11,394 bases of DNA from Bacteroidales bacterium UBA3824. Its GTDB lineage: Bacteria; Bacteroidota; Bacteroidia; Bacteroidales; UBA3824. Under the pieces are notes generated by a model. The model did no database searches and had not been told where the DNA came from. It saw only the letters and a program-made list of their open reading frames with translations. The stretch is taken from NCBI GenBank assembly GCA_002393195.1, contig DGIK01000056.1, positions 994 to 12,387 of the forward strand, read 5' to 3'. The first letter of the stretch is position 1, and each line of letters begins with the position of its first letter. Below, one piece after another: positions 6,479 to 11,394 of the stretch. The position numbers and the translations under genes are program-made.

Positions 6479-7867
6479 TTATAACTTTGCTTTTGGATAT
6501 GTAGAACGGAGGCTGTTGCGCTTGTCCTCAGAGAATTTGTTGTCGCTGAGGTCAAGGACTGAAAGTGCCTCATTTCCCGAAAAATACGGCGGGAAATCCG
6601 TCAGTGCATTCCGTGAAATGTTCAATTCCTGTAACTGTTGCATCCTCTGCATCGACTTCGGGAGGTCACCAATGCTGTTGCCAGAAAGATTGAGTGACTG
6701 AAGGTTTTCCAACCGTCCAAAATCCGCCGGAAGAACTTCAATTTTGTTGCTGCCTGCCGAAAATTTTTCCAGCGATACCAACTGCGAAATAGATTTTGGC
6801 AGCGTGGAAATTTCATTGGAATCTATATACAACTCCCTCAAATTCTGCATCATACCAAATTCGGGAAGTTTGCTAATCTTGTTGCCCGCAATGGAGATAT
6901 TGGATACAAAAGTCCAATTGACAATAGTCTTGGGCACGGCTGTAAGTTTGTTTTGCGACACGTTGAAATCCTGCATCATTTTCATTTCGCCAATGCTCGA
7001 CGGCAGAGTCTGGATGTTATTTTTCGACAAATCCAACATCTGCAAAAATCCCATCTTGCCAAAACCTTTTGGCAACGCCTTGATGCCATTGTTGCTGAGG
7101 TTGAGGTAAGGAAGTTGAGAAAGTTTACAAATTTCGTCAGGCAGGGTTGCGATGCGATTGTTATGAGCATCAAAAATCATCAACGCCTGCAACTGTCCCA
7201 TCGACGAGGGGAGTTCGGCGATTTCGTTGTCGGAGATGTCGATGCTCTGCAATTCCATAAGATAACCAATGTCAGAGGGTAACGCTTTCAGATGATTTTT
7301 GGCGACGGCAAGGTTGGAAAGCCTTGACATACCGCTAATCTGTTGTGGCAGACGCTCCAAGACATTCTCGCCAAGCACAAGGTCAAGCAAATTTTCGAGA
7401 CCCGAAATTTCATCAGGAAGGCTCACAATTTTGTTTTGTTCGAGATCGAGCATGAGAAGATTTTTCAGCGCACCAATCTCCGGAGCAACCGTGGAAATCT
7501 CGTTGCTATTCAATGTAAGATACTGCAACGTAGGCAGTTCCGAAATCCTTGACGGAATCTCGGTAATGCGGTTTTGTTGGAGGTCGAGCACCTGAATATT
7601 AGGGAACATAAACACCTCCGGCGGAAATTCCGTCAGGTCCTGATTAGAAAGGTTGAGTTTGATAACTCGCTCCGGCACCGCCAACGCCTCCTCCATCGAC
7701 GTAAATTCGTGGGCATCAGGCAAAAATTCGTCAGCCAAAAGCCCGGTTTCCTCGTCGAGGTACTGCGGCAGGATTTTGCCGTTTTTGTCGAACCACTTGT
7801 CGTTCTGCGCCTGTACACTTGCCGCCAAAGCCAAGCAAAGTGCTATTGTATTGATAATTCGTTTCAT
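6479..7867 (-). CDS. Secreted leucine-rich repeat protein
   Basis: 462 residues from the ATG at 7867. An in-frame TTG three codons upstream is less likely. Residues 1-21 (MKRIINTIALCLALAASVQAQ) are a signal peptide. From about residue 68 to the end there are 16-17 leucine-rich repeats, mostly of exactly 23 residues with the pattern LxxLxLxxNxIxxLPxxIxxL, the SDS22/Shoc2-like class widespread in Bacteroidota. One repeat (around SKLPEFGMMQ) is 22 residues. No C-terminal type IX sorting domain, lipobox cysteine, transmembrane segment or catalytic domain is visible, so the protein is probably periplasmic and acts by protein binding. The ligand is unknown. It precedes ispF by 6 bp. A -7 box lies 22 bp before the ATG. 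Confidence 0.9.
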   Translation of the reverse strand: MKRIINTIALCLALAASVQAQNDKWFDKNGKILPQYLDEETGLLADEFLPDAHEFTSMEEALAVPERVIKLNLSNQDLTEFPPEVFMFPNIQVLDLQQNRITEIPSRISELPTLQYLTLNSNEISTVAPEIGALKNLLMLDLEQNKIVSLPDEISGLENLLDLVLGENVLERLPQQISGMSRLSNLAVAKNHLKALPSDIGYLMELQSIDISDNEIAELPSSMGQLQALMIFDAHNNRIATLPDEICKLSQLPYLNLSNNGIKALPKGFGKMGFLQMLDLSKNNIQTLPSSIGEMKMMQDFNVSQNKLTAVPKTIVNWTFVSNISIAGNKISKLPEFGMMQNLRELYIDSNEISTLPKSISQLVSLEKFSAGSNKIEVLPADFGRLENLQSLNLSGNSIGDLPKSMQRMQQLQELNISRNALTDFPPYFSGNEALSVLDLSDNKFSEDKRNSLRSTYPKAKL

Positions 7868-7889
7868 CTCTGTCAATTTTAGTTATGTG

Positions 7890-7897
7890 CAAATATA
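7890..7897 (-). promoter_or_regulatory. Likely -7 box for the LRR-ispF operon
   Basis: On the minus strand the bases read TATATTTG, a full match to TAnnTTTG, 22 bp upstream of the LRR gene ATG. No TTTG was found at the 19-21 nt spacing, so only half of the Bacteroidota promoter is clear. The 142-bp divergent gap also holds the promoter of the + strand gene. Confidence 0.45.
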
Positions 7898-7962
7898 ACA
7901 CAAAAATCGATAATTATTGTATAAAAAATATGCCAATAAATCTTAAATTATATTAGTAATTT

Positions 7963-7993
7963 TTTGAAGGAAACAATATTTGGATTATATTTG
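7963..7993 (+). promoter_or_regulatory. Bacteroidota-type promoter of the AAA-ATPase/nuclease gene
   Basis: TTTG at 7963-7966, 19 nt, then TATATTTG at 7986-7993: both boxes and spacing match the phylum consensus. The expected transcription start is near 8000, giving a leader of about 10 nt before the ATG at 8010. This rules out the longer open frame that could start at a TTG at 7980, which would lie upstream of the -7 box. Confidence 0.75.
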
Positions 7994-8009
7994 CAAAAAA
8001 GTTTTCATT

Positions 8010-9773
8010 ATGTGCAGTTGGAATCCAGAAGCAAGGCGCATACCATACGGCATCCAAGGTTTTGAGATGCTCAGGCGCGACAATTGTTATTACGTGGACA
8101 AGACAAGATTTATCCGCGAGATAGAGTACTCCAATAAGTATTTCTTTTTGGTGCGCCCTCGTCGTTTCGGTAAGACACTGACAATGACGATGTTGGAGGC
8201 GTATTACGACATCCACAAGAAAGTCAAGTTTGAACAGATTTTTTCCGGACTTTGGATTGGCGACCACCCAACCGAAAGCCGCAATTCGTACCTTGTTTTG
8301 GAGTTTAATTTTTCATTAGTAAACGGCACTATTGAAGATTACAAAAGAAGTTTTGACACGCATTGCAAAAGCCGTGTAAGGTCATTTTGCCGTGAATACA
8401 AGGATTTGTTGCCCGAAGGTGCAGAAGAATTTTTAGAGAAATCACCCGATGCGGTGGATTTAATGAACAACTTGCGCGACGTTGTTCAGAAGGCAGGACA
8501 AAAAGTCTATATATTCATCGACGAATACGACAATTTTACCAACAATATCCTGTCGGATTACACCCAACTCGGTCGTTATATGGACGAAACGCACCGCACG
8601 GGCTACTTGCGCACATTCTTCAACGCCATCAAGGACGGCAGCAAGGACGCTTTTGAAAGGCTGTACATCACAGGCGTGTCGCCCGTTACCCTCGACGACC
8701 TCACAAGCGGATTCAACATCGGCACCAACTACACCGCCGCCACAAATTTCAACGAAATCACCGGCTTTACCGAGAGCGAGGCGAGGGATATGATTGACTA
8801 TTACAGCCAATATTTCGATTTTCCTTGCTCCACCGACCAAATCATCGAAACCATCCGCCCGTGGTACGACAATTATTGTTTTGCGGAAGATTGTTTTGGC
8901 GAGACCACAATGTACAACTCCGATATGTTGCTCTATTTCGTTGACAAATTGTGCAACTACCGCAAATTCCCGAAGAATATCATCGATTCCAATATCCGCA
9001 CCGACTATGCAAAACTCAAAATGCTTATCCGCAAGGACAAGGAGATGGAATTTGAGGGTTCAATAATTCAGACGCTCGTAACCGACGGTCAGATTGTTGG
9101 CAAACTCGTTGAGAATTTCCCCGCCGAAAATATTGTAATCCGCGAAAACTTTATAAGTTTGCTTTACTATTTCGGTATGGTAACGATAGGCGGTTTTGTG
9201 AAGCAAGAGGTTATTTTCAAAATTCCAAACATCGTTGTCAAAGAACAACTTATGAACTACCTTATGGAGAATTATGAGGCAAACGACTTGGTTTTCAATA
9301 CTTACAAAGGCGACAAACTAATATCAGATATGGCATTTGATGGCAAATGGAAAGAGTTTTTTGACTTTGTTGCAGAAAGCGTCAAGACTTTTGCCTCCAC
9401 ACGCGACAAGGCTAAGGGCGAAAGTTTTGTACACGGATTCACGTTGGCTTCCACCTGCAAATGCTCGGCGTATTTTCCACATTCGGAGGCGGACACGTCC
9501 GCAGGATTCCCCGACCTCTACCTCGAACCGCGTACCGACCTTTACCGCGACTTAAAGCATAGTTATCTGATTGAGTTTAAGTATGTTAAGGCTGATGCGC
9601 CACAAACCGAAATCAAAAATAAGGAAGCCGACGCCGTGCTTCAATTGGAAAAATACTCCAAGAGCGGCTTCGTTGTCAAAAAATCCCAAGGCACTACCCT
9701 GCATTGCCTTGTAGTGATGTACAAGGGTTTTGAAATGACAGTTTGCAGGGAAGTGTTGGCGGTGGAGATGTAA
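8010..9773 (+). CDS. AAA-ATPase-like protein with C-terminal PD-(D/E)XK nuclease-like domain
   Basis: 587 residues from the ATG at 8010, a start set by the promoter just upstream. It begins with the family hallmark IPYGIQGFEMLRRDNCYYVDKT. A Walker-A-like RPRRFGKTL (residues about 49-57) and a Walker B VYIFIDEYDNF (166-176, Asp171/Glu172) follow. The C-terminal part has Asp502 in GFPDLYL and Glu522-x-Lys524 in LIEFKY, followed by a Gln-containing helix (ADAVLQLEKY): the layout of the PD-(D/E)XK fold. This matches the Pfam AAA-ATPase-like (PF09820) plus PD-(D/E)XK (PF08011) architecture, abundant and often multicopy in gut Bacteroidota, with no settled function. It stands alone with its own promoter. 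No methylase, specificity or defence partner gene is adjacent, so calling it a restriction or defence system would go beyond the evidence. Confidence 0.9.
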   Translation: MCSWNPEARRIPYGIQGFEMLRRDNCYYVDKTRFIREIEYSNKYFFLVRPRRFGKTLTMTMLEAYYDIHKKVKFEQIFSGLWIGDHPTESRNSYLVLEFNFSLVNGTIEDYKRSFDTHCKSRVRSFCREYKDLLPEGAEEFLEKSPDAVDLMNNLRDVVQKAGQKVYIFIDEYDNFTNNILSDYTQLGRYMDETHRTGYLRTFFNAIKDGSKDAFERLYITGVSPVTLDDLTSGFNIGTNYTAATNFNEITGFTESEARDMIDYYSQYFDFPCSTDQIIETIRPWYDNYCFAEDCFGETTMYNSDMLLYFVDKLCNYRKFPKNIIDSNIRTDYAKLKMLIRKDKEMEFEGSIIQTLVTDGQIVGKLVENFPAENIVIRENFISLLYYFGMVTIGGFVKQEVIFKIPNIVVKEQLMNYLMENYEANDLVFNTYKGDKLISDMAFDGKWKEFFDFVAESVKTFASTRDKAKGESFVHGFTLASTCKCSAYFPHSEADTSAGFPDLYLEPRTDLYRDLKHSYLIEFKYVKADAPQTEIKNKEADAVLQLEKYSKSGFVVKKSQGTTLHCLVVMYKGFEMTVCREVLAVEM

Positions 9774-9807
9774 AAAAATACAGCCGCAATCTCAATCGCG
9801 GCTGTAT
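9773..9807 (-). terminator. Intrinsic terminator, minus strand (convergent intergenic region)
   Basis: A perfect 10-bp stem ATACAGCCGC/GCGGCTGTAT (9778-9787 with 9798-9807) and 10-nt loop. On the minus strand it is followed by a run of T (9773-9778). It most likely ends transcripts from the XRE-like gene on the minus strand. The same stem also lies 4 bp after the stop of the + strand nuclease gene and may help stop that transcript, although no T-run follows on that side. Confidence 0.8.
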
Positions 9808-9865
9808 CTATTAGTTGGTGGTTAGTGATGATTACTTGCGTACCCAGTCGGTAATTTACATCTCG

Positions 9866-9909
9866 CGTCTAAATATCTTTACAAATCCGTCTAAATTTCT
9901 TTACAAAAT
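9866..9909. repeat. Two tandem 22-bp direct repeats
   Basis: CGTCTAAATATCTTTACAAA (9866-9885) recurs as CGTCTAAATTTCTTTACAAA (9888-9907), with one internal mismatch and a 22-bp period. Two turns of the helix separate the copies. The second copy overlaps the stop codon of the XRE-like gene (complement 9901-9903). It may be a slippage duplication or a paired protein-binding site. Confidence 0.65.
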
Positions 9910-10140
9910 TGTATCATTTTTTTGACATTCTGGGCAACGAAAATCCTCTGAAAAATCCATAAAAAAGTCATAATGAAGTGCTTGGCAAATTAAAATTAAA
10001 AGATCAGTGTCGATGGCAGCATTTTTGAAAATATTATAAACAACAGTACGAGAACGGTTGATTGCAGTGGCAAGCCAAACCTTTGAGCGGCCTTGACGTT
10101 CAAGTTCTTCCTTTATCCTATGCCCGATGTGTATGCTCAT
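9901..10140 (-). CDS. Small XRE-like helix-turn-helix protein
   Basis: 79 residues from the ATG at 10140, with MSIHIGHRIKEELERQGRSKVWLATAINRSRTVVYNIFKNAAIDTDLLILICQAL forming the five-helix XRE/Cro fold (helix-turn-helix around residues 22-42). The short tail FRCPECQ holds one CxxC pair. The frame is open 28 codons further upstream to a GTG at 10224, but that stretch runs through the RNA hairpin and its T-run and has no domain character, so it is rejected as coding. The gene is expressed from a minus-strand promoter about 340 nt upstream, behind a structured leader, and ends ahead of the hairpin terminator at 9773-9807. It is probably a DNA-binding regulator; its target is unknown, and autoregulation of the leader transcript is possible. 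It stands alone, without a toxin partner. Confidence 0.75.
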   Translation of the reverse strand: MSIHIGHRIKEELERQGRSKVWLATAINRSRTVVYNIFKNAAIDTDLLILICQALHYDFFMDFSEDFRCPECQKNDTIL

Positions 10141-10149
10141 TGCCTGAAA

Positions 10150-10191
10150 TTTTTGTGGTCCGACGAGATTCCAATTTGACCGGCACAAAAA
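10150..10191 (-). promoter_or_regulatory. Hairpin that pairs the U-tract with the translation start region of the XRE-like gene
   Basis: On the minus strand the U-run at 10187-10191 plus GUG (10184-10186) is complementary to CACAAAAA at 10150-10157 (8 bp), with a further 3-bp GAC/GTC step inside (10158-10160 with 10178-10180) after a 3-nt bulge. The right arm lies 10 nt before the ATG (10140) and includes the only A-rich stretch there. Folding would therefore mask the likely ribosome entry site and consume the U-tract needed by the upstream terminator hairpin. Seen in sequence; function inferred. Confidence 0.4.
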
Positions 10192-10225
10192 AAGCGTGGA
10201 ATCCTTATTATTGCTCGTTTCCACG
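10187..10225 (-). terminator. Intrinsic-terminator-like hairpin within the leader of the XRE-like gene
   Basis: On the minus strand CGTGGAA (10225-10219) pairs perfectly with TTCCACG (10201-10195) across a 17-nt loop. A C and seven T (10193-10187) follow immediately. It lies about 47 bp before the XRE-like ATG, so termination here would leave a free RNA of about 280 nt, and read-through would express the regulator. Confidence 0.55.
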
Positions 10226-10470
10226 TACTGAGGCTTCGCAATACCCGTATAGCCGAACCGAGCAACGAATCCTCACGCCGTATTGGTATAACAAGGGCAC
10301 ACAAAAAAATCGCGTACCAATATTACACGTCAACACGCGCTTATCGTTGCTAAGTTTTTGGCTAAATACATAATAAAATTTTGCGAATTTTCAGTACGTC
10401 AAAAACAAAGCGCAATAAACGCCTAATATATATATATCATCTCTCCGCCGTATTATCGTATGGTGGAGAA
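10187..10470 (-). ncRNA. Candidate structured small RNA or attenuator leader
   Basis: This fills the gap between groL and the XRE-like gene; no protein is supported in it. It starts a few bases after a consensus promoter. From the 5' end on the minus strand it shows a hairpin at the predicted transcript start (10462-10469 with 10442-10449, 8 bp including a G-U pair), an A/T-rich stretch with an AT dinucleotide run (10426-10437), and a hairpin TATTGGTA/TACCAATA (8 bp, 10315-10322 with 10281-10288, 26-nt loop). A compact domain follows: a 5-bp outer helix (10274-10278 with 10194-10198), an asymmetric bubble, a 7-8 bp helix (10259-10265 with 10211-10217) and a small GGCT/AGCC cap (10251-10254 with 10232-10235). 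Seven U follow. The outer helix and the terminator-like stem share bases and exclude one another. A helix-bubble-helix domain recalls 6S RNA, but the domain is only about 85 nt, so I do not name a family. Confidence 0.45.
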
Positions 10471-10476
10471 TCGTTA

Positions 10477-10508
10477 CAAAAATATGAAAACTTTTTAGAA
10501 TTGCCAAA
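10477..10508 (-). promoter_or_regulatory. Bacteroidota-type promoter on the minus strand, between groL and the leader RNA
   Basis: On the minus strand TTTG (10508-10505), 20 nt, then TATTTTTG (10484-10477) fit the TTTG-N19/21-TAnnTTTG consensus. The expected start is near 10470, exactly at the base of the first hairpin of the leader. It lies 24 bp beyond the groL terminator stem, so this transcription unit is separate from groL. Confidence 0.6.
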
Positions 10509-10531
10509 TCTTCTTTGTCAAAAAAATATTT

Positions 10532-10579
10532 CTATAAAAAAAAACAAAGGCGCAAGCAATCTTTCGATACTTGCGCCTT
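10532..10579 (-). terminator. Intrinsic terminator of groL
   Basis: On the minus strand a perfect 10-bp stem AAGGCGCAAG/CTTGCGCCTT (10570-10579 with 10547-10556) with a 13-nt loop is followed by TTTG and a run of nine T (10544-10536). It begins 37 bp after the groL stop codon, as expected for the end of a highly expressed operon. Confidence 0.9.
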
Positions 10580-10615
10580 CATTAATTATGAAACAAAATC
10601 TCTAATCCTCACGGT

Positions 10616-11394
10616 TTAGTACATTCCGCCCATGCCGGGGTTGGGCATTGCGGGAGCGGCGGCTTTTTCCTCCTTCTTGTCGGCGATTACACACTCGGTG
10701 GTGAGCAACGTGCCGGCAACAGATGCTGCGTTTTCGATGGCAACACGTGCAACCTTGGTCGGGTCGATGACGCCGGATGCCTTCAAATCTTCGTACTCGC
10801 CTGAGAAAGCGTTGTAGCCGAAGTTGCCCTTGCCGTCCTTTACCTTCTGGACAACAACCGAACCCTCCTCGCCAGCGTTGGCAACAATCTGACGCAAAGG
10901 CTCTTCCAATGCGCGTTTGATGATTGCGATGCCGGTGTCCTGGTCGTCGTTGTCGCCCTTGAGACCATCGAGGGCGGAGATTGCGCGGATGTAAGCCACG
11001 CCGCCGCCGGGAACGATGCCTTCCTCAACAGCCGCACGGGTTGCGTGGAGTGCGTCTTCTACACGGTCTTTCTTTTCCTTCATCTCGACTTCGGAAGCCG
11101 CGCCAACGTAGATGACTGCCACGCCGCCTGCCAATTTGGCAAGACGCTCTTGGAGTTTCTCCTTGTCGTATGACGACTTTGAAGCCTCGATTTGGGTCTT
11201 TATCTGAGCCACACGGTCGGCGATGGCCTTCTTGTCGCCTGCGCCGTTTACGATGGTAGTGTTTTCCTTGTTGATGGTTACTTTCTCGCAAGTGCCGAGC
11301 ATATCGAGAGTTGCATTTTCGAGTTTAAGACCGGTCTCCTTGGTGATTACTGTGCCACCGGTGAGGATTGCGATGTCCTGCAACATCTCCTTGC
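10616..11394 (-). CDS. groL: Chaperonin GroEL (60 kDa), C-terminal part (5' end outside window)
   Basis: About 258 codons are visible and the frame stays open to the window edge, so the N-terminal half lies beyond it. The sequence matches GroEL from the apical domain ([17 protein letters not shown]) through the C-terminal intermediate and equatorial domains. The segment [20 protein letters not shown] contains the aspartate equivalent to the ATP-hydrolysis residue Asp398 of E. coli GroEL and the GGG nucleotide-loop motif. It ends in a short Gly-Met tail ([10 protein letters not shown]), the flexible tail that projects into the folding chamber. It is a cytoplasmic ATP-driven folding cage, normally co-transcribed with groES, which would lie upstream outside the window. 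An intrinsic terminator follows. Confidence 0.98.
   Translation of the reverse strand, partial: KEMLQDIAILTGGTVITKETGLKLENATLDMLGTCEKVTINKENTTIVNGAGDKKAIADRVAQIKTQIEASKSSYDKEKLQERLAKLAGGVAVIYVGAASEVEMKEKKDRVEDALHATRAAVEEGIVPGGGVAYIRAISALDGLKGDNDDQDTGIAIIKRALEEPLRQIVANAGEEGSVVVQKVKDGKGNFGYNAFSGEYEDLKASGVIDPTKVARVAIENAASVAGTLLTTECVIADKKEEKAAAPAMPNPGMGGMY

Noticed and set aside
7980..8009. TTG start extending the AAA/nuclease protein by ten residues
   Set aside because: It lies upstream of the -7 box at 7986-7993 and so could not be on the main transcript.
9832..9900. In-frame string after the xre stop (NLDGFVKIFRREM, stop, ITDWVRK, stop) just ahead of the terminator, as a gene remnant
   Set aside because: It is only about 20 residues, broken by a stop, and partly made of a 22-bp duplication that does not keep frame. 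A decayed gene end is possible but not supported.
9861..9909. The 22-bp repeats as a minimal CRISPR array
   Set aside because: The copies are directly adjacent, with no spacer, and no cas gene is in the window.
10141..10224. 28-residue N-terminal extension of the XRE-like protein from a GTG
   Set aside because: It runs through a terminator-like hairpin and U-tract, has no domain similarity, and XRE proteins of this type begin at the MSIHIG-like start.
10062..10605. Plus-strand ORFs between the xre-like gene and groL
   Set aside because: They show no domain, overlap the minus-strand RNA structures and terminators, and have no promoter on the + strand.

Overview
The window reads like a chromosomal segment of a Bacteroidota (probably Bacteroidales) genome. 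Three things support this. Promoter-like sites fit the phylum-specific TTTG-N19/20-TAnnTTTG pattern. Start codons are not preceded by clear Shine-Dalgarno sequences. The gene families present (TPR-membrane-SpoIIE phosphatase, AAA-ATPase/PD-(D/E)XK protein, small XRE proteins of this shape) are typical of the phylum. No plasmid, phage or IS transposase gene is visible.

Region 1 (1-2905, + strand) is a tight redox operon. It holds the C-terminal part of an HdrA-like flavoprotein, a small HdrC-like two-cluster ferredoxin, and a 591-aa protein that joins a cytochrome-b-like membrane domain, a two-cluster ferredoxin and two CCG domains (an HdrE-HdrD or DsrM-DsrK type fusion). Together they look like a membrane-bound heterodisulfide-reductase-like complex that exchanges electrons between a soluble partner and the quinone pool. 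The true substrate is unknown. A 7-bp-period tandem repeat lies across the junction of the last two genes.

Region 2 (2906-5396) has an intergenic double-hairpin repeat, then a large sensor phosphatase: signal peptide, periplasmic TPRs, one membrane helix, coiled coil and cytoplasmic PP2C/SpoIIE domain.

Region 3 (5408-5994) is a ParD/ParE toxin-antitoxin pair with its own consensus promoter. It ends 1 bp from the convergent ispF stop codon.

Region 4 (complement 5996-7867) pairs a secreted leucine-rich-repeat protein with ispF, 6 bp apart, in one apparent operon. It is divergent from region 5 (7963-9773), an AAA-ATPase-like/PD-(D/E)XK protein with a perfect Bacteroidota promoter. That promoter fixes its start at the ATG at 8010.

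Region 5b (complement 9773-10508) is the most unusual part. A consensus minus-strand promoter is followed by about 330 nt of structured, apparently non-coding leader and then a 79-aa XRE-like regulator. The leader holds several mutually exclusive hairpins, one directly followed by seven U. It could be an independent small RNA or an attenuator. The window ends in the C-terminal half of groL (complement 10616-11394) with its own intrinsic terminator.
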